DNA of 64,000 bases. Origin: Theobroma cacao. Taxonomy: Eukaryota > Streptophyta > Magnoliopsida > Malvales > Malvaceae. Positions within the stretch are counted from its first letter, which is position 1; each line of letters opens with the position of its first letter. The notes beneath the pieces are model-generated. The model ran no database searches. It saw only the letters and a list, made by a program, of their open reading frames with translations, and was not told the DNA's origin. Of this stretch, positions 21,750 to 33,083 are shown piece by piece. Where the stretch lies: the NCBI RefSeq assembly GCF_000208745.1, contig NC_030857.1:9414080-9478079 (forward strand), in the 5' to 3' direction. Both the position numbers and the translations under genes were made by a program.

Positions 21750-24029
21750 TGTGAAACCTCGACCTTCATAGACGTGTAACTCAAGGTGGAACTTATGTTT
21801 AAAGGTTTAATTTGAGCTAATGATGCTAGTTTTACATTATTTATAATTATTTTATGTCGTTATAGGAGTAGGATTCAAAAATAATTTCAATTGGTGCAGA
21901 AAAGTGTATAATGGGTTGTTGCTTTATTTGTATATATTTTGGTTTTTCAAGCATATCTCCCACTACAGAAGTCTAAATGACATGATTTTCAAACCATTAG
22001 AAAGTTACGAGGCAGGGCTATAACTTTGATGTTTACTATGTTTCCCAATTTTGAATAGAAAGTGGTCAAAATCTTTGTTGAAATGGAAGTACTGCACTAG
22101 AAGAACAGATTCAGACAGAACATTTAAGCATCGCAGAGCTAGAAATTGAGAGCCGCGACCCTCACCGTAATTTCCACAAATAACAAGTTTAGGGGATTTT
22201 TGAAGCTAGGACTTTTGGGGGCTACTTAAGGAACCTCTTTCAGAGGATTTTGGACCTTTTCTAGTGTCAAAAGGGTAAAAGATTGCACAAGAAAAGGAGG
22301 AAGACAAGTGGCCTTGTTAAGGGCATTATTGTAATTGCATGAAGATTTAGATAAGCTTTAACTATAAAAATCTCATTCTTCCAGCAACTTCTTCTTCTCC
22401 TTCCTCCCATCTCATGTTTCTCTCCTCTTCGATGAAAGCTTCTTTCAAGCTTCCATCACTTTCCCAAACTAACCTCAATTTTTGTGCTCTATACACCCTG
22501 GTGCAGGGTTTTTTCACACTCTTTTACTCCTTCACCTTAAACAAACCCTTAAAAGTCTTTCTTTAATACTTTCTCTCACTAATTGAACTTTGTAGAGAGA
22601 GAAAAAGAGGTTTCATGATAGCTTGAGGACTCTTGGGAAGAAATTTCATTACAATCCACCAAGGTGAGTGATGAATTAGGACTGGTTTTAAGTTGTTCAT
22701 AAAGGCTAATAATTAGAGTTATGAATTGTGTATTGCTGAAATTGTTTAGCTATTTCTAGTGTTACTAAAGTAGAGACTTGAATGGCCAATAAAATGGTAA
22801 TGGAAGATAGATAGGAAGGGCTAGTGAAGCTTGATTTAGGAAAATAGCATTTGGAGTGATATTAATGTAAATTGAATTAGTTGCAATGTTTTTATGCGTG
22901 ATAGGTTCCAACGAGGCCCTCAGCCCCATTTGAACCATTAGTCGAAGTTAGAGCCCACTAAAACATCAATAAAGACTAGTGAGTGAACTTGCATTTCAAA
23001 ATGTTTTGGGGAAATGTTTAGGTATTTCAATGAATCATTTGGGAGTTTTATCGGTTTTTGCTTTAAAATTGCCTGGGAACAAGCCCTGATAAAATGTTTG
23101 ATGTTGTGAAATGTGAAATGTGTAAAAGGATGAATCCATATGTTTTTGTATGATGTTGATATATATATGTATATTATGTCATAAATGGTACCATTGTGTG
23201 ACAGATGCCACCGTGCATGTTCACGGTGAGTGTGCACTTACCGATGATGACGGTGGTGAGGGAGATGGATGCTGATACTGTCTGGCCATGTGCATGATGT
23301 GGTGGGATGCACATGAGCTGGGTGAGATGGGATGTCTGGCTATGTGCATGATGTGGTGGGATGCACATGAGCTGGGTGAGATGGAATGATTGCTGGAATT
23401 TTCCTCTCTTTCAAATTTCAAGCTAACTATGGTTCCTTCATCATTAAATGATTTAATAACCAGGGGTTTAATGGAGGGATTTTAATAAGAACTTGAACTA
23501 AGTTGCATTGTTTTCAAATAAGTGCATCATGATTATCAACTTTCCTTATTGTTGCTTGTTCCGTTGTTCTGTTCACTCACTGTTTTCAACTTCATGTTTT
23601 CAGATTTGGAGGCAATTGGAACCTAGGCCCAGGTGTCCACGTAGTTTCTTCTCTTTGGTAGGTATGTTGGCATTCAGTAGCCATCCCTTCACCTTGGTCA
23701 TTCTGCTGGAAGTCCAGAGTCATTTTTATTTGTAAATACTTACATGTGATGTAAAGTACTAAGATGCATGCCTTAGACCATATATGTATATTTTGATTGG
23801 TAAGCCACCATGAGTGGCAATGGTTAATATTATTATCAGTTAATATAAATGCAGTTTTGATTGCCATAGCTTATTAGTAAAGTACTTGAAGGGTGGCATT
23901 GTGAGATGTAGCTTTCAGAATAATTGATGGGATGACAAGCAGGATTACGTAAATAGGCTTGCTTGGGCTTAGTGGACTACGTCCATTGAGTCCATGCGTC
24001 GGTCATGGCTCGAAAATCTGGTCGTGACA
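21750..24029 (+). mobile_element. 5' LTR of copy B
   Basis: TGTGAAACCTCGACC to GGTCGTGACA. It holds TATAAAAA (22363-22370), the conserved CCAAG/GTGAGTGATG (donor at 22664), acceptor-like GATAG/GTTCCAAC (22904), a 54-bp minisatellite (23282-23389) and acceptor-like TTTTCAG (23603). The GCTGCAGCGAG palindromes of the other copies are not evident here. Confidence 0.9.
23282..23389. repeat. 54-bp minisatellite, 2 units (B 5' LTR)
   Basis: Two near-identical units, 'ctggc-atgtgcatgatgtg' followed by 'gtgggatgcacatgagctg' and 'ggtgagatgg'. The 3' LTR of B has the same two units at about 30710-30810. Confidence 0.85.
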
Positions 24030-24033
24030 AAGT

Positions 24034-24046
24034 TGGTATAAGAGCC
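24034..24046 (+). promoter_or_regulatory. Primer-binding site of copy B
   Basis: TGGTATAAGAGCC, one base (C to A) away from the tRNA-Met-type site. Confidence 0.85.
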
Positions 24047-24254
24047 CTAGGTTGTTTAGGTTCTAGGACTTCCTTTTGTTGGTCTAGCGGAGTGTCGGGT
24101 CTTTATGTGAAAACTTCAGTTGTGAAGTGTGAACCACGACACATTTTACAACCAAGTGTGTGCATAGATTCCCTATCTTAGAAACCACCATTTTCCCTTA
24201 AGTATGATTATAAACTGTGTTTAATAATAGGTGTTTGCTCTTGTTTAGGTAAGA

Positions 24255-25700
24255 ATACCGCCTAATACACGAGCCACCTTAAAATGGATAGGGGAGCAAG
24301 ATGCTCCTAATGAGATGACAAATAGGCCACGGGCATCCACTCTTAGGGGGTAAGGTAGACGTGGCGGGGCCACTACGCTAGTGAGGGTAGATACGCTTGT
24401 GGGTAGGCGAGATGAGGGACAGTCTTTGGGTGATGTGGATAGACAACCAATTGGGGGCATTACCATCAAGGATTTGGCTGCAGGCCTGCAGGGAGTTAAT
24501 CGGGTTGTAGAGATGATGGCAGCCCGTACGGACGATATATAGAGGATAGTGAAGGGGAGATCTACAGTACAAGAATCCTCTAGTTCCCAAGTGCAGGCTG
24601 AACGCCAATATTTTTAGGTCGAAAAGGGTCATTTAGAAAATTCTCTTCCTGATTTTCTCAAGCTTAAGCCTCCATCATTTTCAGAGTCTGATGCATCGGA
24701 GAAACCCCAGATTTTCTTAGATAAGATGGAGAAAATTTATAAAGCCTTGGGAAGTTCCAATGTCCGATCAGTTGAGCTAGGCACCTTCTGATTAAAGGAC
24801 GTGGCGCAAGAGTGGTATAACTCCTTATGTAGAGGCAGACCAATGGATGCAGCACCGTTGACTTAGAGTGAGTTCAATATAGCCTTCTTAGATTAATTTT
24901 TACCACTCAGTGTACATAATGCCAAAGCTAGAAAGTTTGAGGCTTTGGTATAGACCTCGAGTATGATGGTGTCATATTACGACATAAAATTCACACAATT
25001 GTCTAGGTATGCGCCCTATATACTCTCTACTGAGGAGATGAAGATACAAAGGTTTGTGGATGGGCTAGTGGAACCATTGTTTAAGGCTGTGGCATCTCGA
25101 GATTTCAATACGTACTTTACAGTAGTGGATTGTGCTCAGCAAATTGAGATGAGGACCAGTGAGAGTAGGGCTACGAGGGATAGAGCAAAAAGGGCCAAGA
25201 CAGAGGGTTATCAAGGTCGTAGAGATTTCAACAGTAGTATTTCATCTTCTAGCCATTAGGGCCCACAAAGGGACTCACGATTACCCCAACAGGGGAGTGA
25301 CTTGACTAATGCCAGTGTTGGATCAAGACAAAACACTTTTGGTGGAGGAAGGCGGCAAGATTCTAGATAGGGTAGTCAAGTTATCCACTCTTGTGATACT
25401 TGTGGGAGACGACATAGTGGACGATGCTTACGTACTAGGAGAGTTTGTTATGGGTATGGTCAATCTGGACATATTAGGAAGGATTGCCCGATGGCTCATC
25501 AATCACAAGGTTCTGCTCGCTGCTCGACCCAGCCAGCTTTGTCTACTCTTTCAATAGTCGCCTCATTTGATCAGAAGGCCAGTGGATCAAAAGGTAGAGG
25601 TGCTATTACTTCCTCTTAGGGCAGGATTTTTGGGTCTGGATGTCAGAGTTTCACCGATAGAGGCCAAGCGAGGGTATATGCTTTAACACCCCAAGAAGCC
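24255..25700 (+). pseudogene. Gag of copy B (decayed)
   Basis: The start codon is ATA (24255) where copy C has ATG. Decayed N-terminal Arg-rich part, then capsid blocks with VEMMAARTDDI, FLKLKPPSF (about 24655-24685), [22 protein letters not shown] (about 24955-25020), [19 protein letters not shown], and the [16 protein letters not shown] basic stretch (about 25180-25230). The zinc knuckle (25445-25488) reads [14 protein letters not shown], so its second Cys is Tyr. A stop at 25257 replaces CAG of copy A. Frames change several times. Confidence 0.85.
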
Positions 25701-26290
25701 CAATCATCAAATGCAGTGGTTTCAAGTACTCTTTCTGTTTGTAATATGGATGCTCGAGTATTGTTTGATCCTGGTGCTACCCATTCCTTTATTTTTTCAT
25801 GTTTTGCACTTTGTTTAGGTAAGGATCATGTTAGGAGAGAAGAACAATTGGTGGTGTCTACTCCTTTAAAAGAGGTATTTGTGGTTGAATGGGAATATGA
25901 ATCTTGTGTAGTTTGAGTCAAGAACAAAAACACATTGGTAGATCAGGTGGTGTTAGACACCTTAGATTTTGATATGATTTTAGGAATGGATTTGCTATCA
26001 CTTTGTCATGCTAGTGTGGACTGTTACCATAAATCGGTTAGATTTGATTTTCCTGGTGAACCATCATTTAGTATTCAAGGGAATAGGAGCAATGCTCCCA
26101 CCAATTTGATATCAGTCATGTCTATTGGAAGGCTATTAAGACAGGGTTGTCAAGGTTACTTGGCTGTTGTGAGGGATACTCGAGTGAAGGTTGGAGATAT
26201 AAGCCAAGTGTCGGTAGTGAATGAGTTTATGGATTTATTTCTTGAAGAACTACCAGGTTTACCCCTCGAGTGAGAGATTGAATTTTGTAT
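25701..26290 (+). pseudogene. Protease and linker of copy B (decayed)
   Basis: VLFDPGATHSFIFSCFALCLGKD (25755-25830) is the aspartic protease site in the DPGATHSF form frequent in plant chromoviruses. TGA at 25914 replaces CGA (Arg in copy C). The next block, [27 protein letters not shown] (25940-26030), is the C-terminal protease part. The linker [17 protein letters not shown] leads to a second TGA at 26271, again from CGA. Confidence 0.88.
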
Positions 26291-26860
26291 AGATTTGATT
26301 CTCGACACTAGACCCATATCCGTACCCCCATACCGAATGGCACCAGCGGAGCTTAAGAAACTTAAGGATCAGTTGGAGGATTTGTTAGATAAAGGCTTCA
26401 TTCGCCCCAATGTCTCACCATGGGGAGCACCGATACTATTTGTAAAGAAGAAAGATGGGTCACTTTATGTATTGACTACCGACAACTTAATAAGGTAACG
26501 GTGAAGAATAAGTACCCCCTTCCAAGACTAGATGATTTATTTGATCAACTACAGGGAGCACAATGTTTCTCTAAGATAGATATGCGATTTGGGTACTATC
26601 AGTTGAGGATACGAAATGAAGATATACCAAAGACCGCATTTTGAATAAGATATGGGCACTATGAGTTCTTGGTGATGTCATTTGGGCTTACAAATGCCCC
26701 TACGGCCTTTATGGATTTGATGAACCGAGTGTTCAAGCCCTATTTTGACAAGTTCGTGGTGGTGTTTATTGATGACATCTTGATCTACTCAAAGAGCCGA
26801 GAGGAGCATGAGCAACATCTTAAGATAGTGCTCTAACTTTGAGAGAACATCGATTGTATG
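26291..26860 (+). pseudogene. Reverse transcriptase of copy B (decayed)
   Basis: [20 protein letters not shown], then [23 protein letters not shown] (26390-26462), a short deletion causing a frameshift near 26465, [28 protein letters not shown] (26471-26555), [15 protein letters not shown], a TGA at 26642 (CGA in copy C), [20 protein letters not shown], and the catalytic box [15 protein letters not shown] (about 26752-26800; FIDD variant of YIDD). One base is lost at about 26833, shifting into the next block. Confidence 0.9.
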
Positions 26861-27560
26861 CCAAGTTCTCCAAGTGTGAGTTTTGGCTTGAAAGTGTTGC
26901 ATTCTTAGGACATGTGGTTTCCAAGGATGGGGTACAAGTCAACCTAAAGAAAGTTGAGGTAGTGGAAAAGTGGCCAACGCCAACATCAGTTATGGAGATT
27001 AGAAGCTTTTTGGGTTTGGCTGGCTATTATCGTCATTTAGTAAAAGACTTCTCCAAAATAGCCACCCTTCTAACTAAGTTGACATGTAATGATACAAAAT
27101 TTGAGTGGTCAGATGCTTGTGAGGATAGTTTTGAGAAGCTTAAGGCATGTCTCACCACAGCTCCAATATTAAGCCTACCGTAAGGCACAGGGGGTTAAAC
27201 GATATTTTGTGAATTATCGCAGGTTGGTTTAGGGTGTGTATTAATGCAGCATGGGAAGGTGATTTTATATGCATCAAGACAACTTAAAAAGCATGAGCAA
27301 AATTACCTTGCACATGATTTGGAGATGGCAGCAATCGTGTTTGCCTTAAAGATTTGGAGACATTACTTGTATGGTGAGACTTGTGAGATATATACAGACC
27401 ACAAAAGCCTAAAGTATATATTTCAATAGAGGGATCTTAACTTGCAACAACGTAGGTGGATGGGGTTGCTAAAGGATTATGATTATACTATTCTTTACCA
27501 TCCCGGTAAGGCAAATGTAGTGGAGGATGCCTTGAGTCGAAAATCAATGGGGAGCCTAGC
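26839..27560 (+). pseudogene. RT thumb/connection and RNase H of copy B (decayed)
   Basis: [23 protein letters not shown] and SFLGLAGYYRHLVKDFSKIA (26850-27060) are the RT thumb region. RNase H follows: [27 protein letters not shown] (27230-27305), [20 protein letters not shown] and [12 protein letters not shown] (27390-27424), with stops at 27181 (CAA to TAA) and 27427 (CAG to TAG). [31 protein letters not shown] closes the domain. Confidence 0.9.
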
Positions 27561-28640
27561 ACATATCTCTACAGATAGGAGATCTTTGATTAGGGAGATG
27601 CATAGCTTGGGAGACATGGGTGTACATTTGGAAGTTTTGAAGGCAAATGCATTGCTAGCACATTTTAGAGTGAAGCCTATCTTAATGGACCAAATTAAAG
27701 AAGCACAAAGTAAATATGAGTTCATAACTAACACTTTAGAGGACCCTTAAGGAAGGAAAGGAAAGATGTTTACCAAAGGCACAGATGGAGTATTAAGGTA
27801 TGGAACTAGACTTTATGTACCAGATAGTGATGGATTGAGGAGAGAAATATTAGAGGAGGCGCATAGGGTAGCCTACGTGGTACATCCAAGAGCTACCAGA
27901 ATGTACCAAGATTTGAAAGAGGTATACTGGTGGGAAGGACTTAAGAAAGATGTAGCGGAGTTTGTCTCCAAGTGCCTAGTCTGTCAACAAGTTAAGGCAG
28001 ATTACAAAATGCCCAAAGGACTACTACAGCCGTTACTAGTGCCTGAGTGGAAGTGAGAGCATATTGCAATGGATTTTGTAACAGGTTTCCCTCGAATTAA
28101 TGGGGGCTACGACTCGATCTGGGTCATAGTAGACCGGTTACGAAATCAGCTCACTTCTTTCCAATTAAAACTACATACGGGACTGCCTAGTATGCCCAGT
28201 TTTATGTAGACGAGATAATACGGTTGCATGGCATTCCTGTTTCTGTAGTATTTGATAGGGGGGCACAATTCATTAGTAGGTTCTGGGGAAAGTAACAGCA
28301 AGCGTTAGGCACTAAGTTGAATTTTAGCAAGGCTTTCCACCCTTAGACTAATGGACAATCTGAACGGACAATACAGATATTGGAGGATATGTTGAGGGCC
28401 TGTGTAATAGACCTTGGGGTCAGGTGGGATCGATATCTACCCTTAGTGGAGTTTGCCTACAATAACAGTTTCCAAGCTAGCATCCAAATGGCACCATTTG
28501 AAGCATTATATGGACGGAGGTGCAGGTCACCTATTGGATGGCTAGAGGTAGGAGAAAGGAAACTCTTGGGGCTTGAGTGGTGCAGGACGCCATCGAGAAA
28601 ATACACATGATTCGTCAAAGGATGTTGTCAACACAAAGTA
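27561..28640 (+). pseudogene. Integrase core of copy B (decayed)
   Basis: Zinc-binding N-terminus HRVAYVVHPRATRMYQDL...CLVCQ (27863-27990), then KMPKGLLQPLLVPEWK with a stop at 28054 (TGG to TGA). Catalytic D in AMDFVTGFPR (about 28069), second D in VVFDRGAQFISRFW (about 28250), and E in TNGQSERTIQ (about 28350) make up the D,D,E triad. Further stops at about 28170, 28294 and 28345. After that, LEDMLRACVIDLGVRWDRYLPLVEFAYNN is the usual integrase segment. Confidence 0.9.
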
Positions 28641-29109
28641 AGCAAAAGTCATATGCTGATAACAAACGGAAGAACTTGGAGTTTCCAGTGGGGAATCATG
28701 TATTTTTTAAGGTCTCACCAACAAAAGGGGTAATGAGGTTTGGCAAAAAGGGAAAATTGAGCCCTCAGTATATAAGACCCTTCGAGATCTTAGAAAGGGT
28801 TAGAGCAGTGGCATATCGTTTGAAATTACTGCCAGACCTTTCAAATATTCACCTAGTGTTTCATGTGTCAATGCTTAGAAAGTATAACCTAGATCCATTT
28901 CATGTAATACGGTATGAAACCATTCAATTGAAATATGATTTGACCTATGAGGAGAAATCGGTAGCTATCCTTGATCGGCAAGTCAAAAGCTCCATTCAAA
29001 AGATGTAGCCTCAGTAAAATTGTTATGGCAAAATCAAACCAGTAAGGAGGTAACATGGGAAGCTGAGGAGGAGATGCGGACAAAGTATCCCCACCTCTTT
29101 GATGCTTAA
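28577..29109 (+). pseudogene. Integrase C-terminus (GPY/F module) and chromodomain of copy B
   Basis: QKSYADNKRKNLEFPVGNHVFFKVSPTKGV then KLSPQYIRPFEILERV...YRLKLLP (28745-28830), the GPY/F module. HVSMLRKYNLDP follows. The chromodomain region begins at about 28935 (YEEKSVAILDRQVK) but is frameshifted at about 28990; the remaining half, EVTWEAEEEM, lies in another frame up to the stop at 29107. In intact members the chromodomain directs insertion to heterochromatin. Confidence 0.85.
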
Positions 29110-29159
29110 AGGTACGTTACCTTAAAGTTTGATTTAAATTCGAGGATCTAATTTCTTTT

Positions 29160-29171
29160 AGTGGGGGAGAA
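29160..29171 (+). promoter_or_regulatory. Polypurine tract of copy B
   Basis: AGTGGGGGAGAA immediately before the 3' LTR; identical to the tract of copy C. Confidence 0.9.
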
Positions 29172-31464
29172 TATGAAACCTTAACCTTCATAAACCTGTA
29201 ACTCAAGGTGGAACTTATGTTTAAATGTTTAATTTGAGCTAATGATGCTAGTTTTACATTACTTATAATTATTTTATGTCGTTAGAGGAGTAAGATTCAA
29301 AAATAATTTCAATTGGTGAAGAAAGGTGTATAATGGGCTACTGCTTTATTTGCATATGTTTCAGTTTTTCAGGTATATCTCCCACTATAGAAGTCTAAAT
29401 GACATGATCTTTGGATTAGAAAGATAAGAGACAGGGCTACAACTTTGGTGTTTACCACTTTACCCCGTTTTGATGGGAAAGTGGTCAAAAACTTTGTTGA
29501 AATGGAAGTATTGCACCAAAAGAACAGATTCAGATAAAACATTTAAGCGTCGCGGTGCTGGAAATTGAGAGCCACGACCCTCACTATAATTTTCACAAAT
29601 AACAAGTTTAGAGAATTTTTGAAGCTAGGACTTTTAGGGGCTACTTAAAGGACCTCTTTCAGAGGATTTTGGACCTTTTCCAGTGTCAAAAGAGTAAAAG
29701 ATTGCACAAGAAAAGGAGGAAGACAAGTGGCCTTGTTAAAGGCATTATTGTAATTGCATGAAGATTTAGATAAGCTTTAACTATAAAAGTCTCATTCTTC
29801 CAGTAGTTTCTTTACTTCTCCTTCCTCCCATCTCATGTTTCTTTCCTCCTCCATGAAAGCTTCTCTCAAGCTTCCATCACTTTGCTAAACTAACCTCAAT
29901 TTTTGTGCTCTACACACCCTGTTGTAGGGTTTTTCATACTCTTTTACTCCCTCACCTTAAACAAACCCTTAAAAGTCTTTCTTTAATACTTTTTCTCACT
30001 AGCTAAACTTTGTAGATAGAGAAAGAGAGATTTCATGATAGCTTGAGAACTCTTGGGAAGAAATTTCATTACAATCCACCAAGGTGAGTGATGAATTATG
30101 ACTAGTTTTAAGTTGTTGATAAAGGCTAATAATTAGAGTTATGAATTGTGTATTGCTGAAGTTGTTTAGCTATTTCTAGTGTTACTAAAGTAGAGAACTG
30201 AATAGCCAATCAAATGGTAATGGAAGATAGATAGGGAAGGCTAGTGAAGCTTGAATTGGGAAAATAGCATTTGGAGTGATATTAATGTAAATTGGATTGG
30301 CTGTGATGTTTTTGTGCGTGATAGGTTCCAACGAGGCCCTCAGCCCTATTTGAACCATTAGTGAAAGTTAGAGCCCACCAAAACATCAATAAAGACTGGT
30401 GAGTGAACTTGCATTTCAAAATGTTTTGGGGAAATGTTTACGTGTTTCAATGAATCATTTAGGAATTTTATCGATGTTTGCTTTAAAATTGCTTGGGAAC
30501 AAGCCCTTGATAAAATGTTTGTTGTTGTGAAATGTGAAATGTGTAAAAGGATGAATCCATATGTTTTTGTATGATGTTGATATATATATGTATATTATGT
30601 CATAAATGGTACCATTGTGTGACAAATGCAATCGTGCATGTGCGAGGTGAGTGTGCACTTGCCGGTGATGATGGTGGTGAAGGAGATGGACACTGATACT
30701 GTCCAGCTATGTGTACGATGTGGTGGGATGCACATGAGCTGGGTGAGATGGGATGTCCGGCTATGTGCATGATGTGGTGGGATGCACATGAATTGGGTGA
30801 AATGGAATGATTGCTGGAAATTTCCTCTCTTTCAAATTTCATGCTAAATATGGTTCCTTCATCATTAAATGATTTAATGAGCAGGGGTTTATTGGAGAGA
30901 TTTTAATAAGAACTTGAACTAAGTTGCATTGTTTTCAACTAAGTGCATCATGATTATCAACTTTCCTTATTGTTGCTTGTTCCATTCTTCTGTTCACTCA
31001 TTGAGTTTGTACTCACTGTTTTCAACTTCATGTTTTCATATTAGAAGGCAGTTGAACCTAGGTCGAGGTGTCCACGTAGTTTCGACTCTTTGGTAGGTAT
31101 GTCGGCATTTAGTAGCCGTCTTTTCACCTTGGTCATTCCGTTGGAAGCCCAAAGTCATTTTTGTTTATAAATACGTACATGTGATGTAATGTACTAAGAT
31201 GCATGCCTTAGACCATATATGTATATTTTGATTGGTAAGCCACCATGAGTGGCAATGGTTAATATTATTATGGGTTAATATAAATGCAGTTTTGATTGCT
31301 ATAGCTTTTTGGTAAAGTACTTGAAGGGTAGCATTGTGATATGCACCTTTCAAAATAATTGATGGGATGACGAGTAGGATTATGTAGATAGGCTTGCTTA
31401 AGCTTAGTGGACTACATCCATTGAGTCCATGAGCCGGTCATGGCTCGAAAATCGGGTCATGACA
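29172..31464 (+). mobile_element. 3' LTR of copy B
   Basis: 2293 bp from TATGAAACC (first G changed to A relative to the 5' LTR) to GGGTCATGACA. Same landmarks as the 5' LTR: TATAAAAG (29782), CCAAG/GTGAGTGATG near 30083, GATAG/GTTCC near 30325 and the 54-bp minisatellite. Confidence 0.9.
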
Positions 31465-31469
31465 TGAGA

Positions 31470-33070
31470 CATAAGTTTAAGATAAGTATTTCCAAGGAAA
31501 TACTCAATAGGAGTTTTGCTATGAATTTTGTGCAAACAAGCATTAAGTTATGTGGTTACAAAAAGGAAGCTATAAGTTGAGAATGATACTCACATTAACA
31601 TTAAGAGGTACTAGAGAAGAACCTTGTTTCAAGTCTTGCAATTTCAAGTGCAAATTGTGAATTGGTTAAGGGAAACTGATGTTATATTGGCATAAAAGAA
31701 TAGTATAAAAGATGATTAAAGGTAACCTTGATAATGAAGTTGGACAATGAAAACCTCTTAATGTATTATGAAAATTGGAATTTGGAAATGAATAAGCTAT
31801 GCATGATTCGAATAAGTCTAAGTCTTAAGTGACTAATTAATTATGAATTGCAAAAAAGGATATAATCTATATGTTAGAGGCATGAAAGATAATTGAGAAA
31901 TAAAGATGACTTTTAGGGATTGTGGTATTGCATAAGATGCAATGATCAAGTAAAGATGAATCTTTGAAGGATTAATGAGGTTATAAAGTATATACGCATA
32001 CTGGATTGCAAGATAATGAAAATGATATTTAGTAAGTGAGATGTGACTAATGACATTGTGGTGCAAAGATATATAATACAATGAAACTTAAGTATATAAT
32101 TGGAAATGATAAAAAGGGAGTATAAGCATGTAAATGATGTGAAGTTATGTGTAGGCATAATGAGAATTCGTATGGATTACGTAAGAGATAACTTGTGGTA
32201 GACGTAAGTGGAATAGTGATTTAAACATATAAAAAGGGTAATCTAAAATTGGTTATACCTCAATGTTTATAGATTAAATATAAGAATTATTATAACGAAT
32301 CTTGGTTATGGAGGAGAACAAATAAAGGGAAACTTAGTGTGAAGGCACTTGAACACAAAGATCACTACACATAATGAAGAATATTGACATTTAGAAGTGC
32401 GTGTACATACATATGTGTGGAATTGATGACATGGCCAACTAAAATGAAGAACTGTTTTTAGAGATTCGAGATTTGAACTCGATATATTTGATGAGTTGTA
32501 TGGATAATACAATGATAAGAAATCCCATCAAAAGTGGAATTATATTGATACAAGAAATTTTGGAGAAATGTCAAAGGAAATGATATCAAGGAAATGTAAT
32601 CTATGGCGTGGTTAAGCCATATAAGATGGATTAGTATGATTACGAAGATTTAAGTTGCATAAATATGAAATAAACATGAAGAGTGAGGGAATGTTAGAAA
32701 TATGTGTAGGAATGAATAGGGTGTGTTTATGATGCCATATGTTATATAATGGTGTATGGGGATAAGGTGAATGAATGATGAGAGGTTTGGCAAGAATCGA
32801 GATAAAGGTATGTTTAAGGTTAGTAATTGAATTAAAGGCATACTTGGGATCTGAATGATAAGAAAGAATAATTGAGAAGGGTACCGTGGTTTGGACTCAA
32901 AGATGATAATAGATATAAGATACGTACCCTGATCTTGTAAAGTGTTCTAGTCAAATTGAAGGTAATGAAGTGCATAAATGAAAATTCCCTATGAAGAAGG
33001 AAATGGAATAAGATCATTGAGGGAGATTAACAACCCAATGTTGAGGAAAATTCGAGGATGAATTTTATTT
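31470..33070 (+). other. Internal region of O, right part, non-coding
   Basis: 1.6 kb, AT-rich, no recognisable coding motif. It ends with GAAAATTCGAGGATGAATTTT, a common lead-in to the polypurine tract of gypsy elements. Confidence 0.7.
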
Positions 33071-33083
33071 GAGTGGGGGAGAC
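33071..33083 (+). promoter_or_regulatory. Polypurine tract of element O
   Basis: GAGTGGGGGAGAC next to the 3' LTR start at 33084. Confidence 0.9.

Larger units (their letters stand above)
21750..31464 (+). mobile_element. Chromovirus copy B (Tekay/Del-like), structurally complete
   Basis: 9715 bp with both LTRs (2280 and 2293 bp), PBS, gag, protease, RT, RNase H, integrase, chromodomain remnant, polypurine tract and TSD TGAGA. It sits inside element O. The two LTRs differ at more than a dozen positions within the first 200 bases by eye, so the insertion is not recent. Most coding breaks are C-to-T or G-to-A changes. No frame is intact. Confidence 0.93.
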
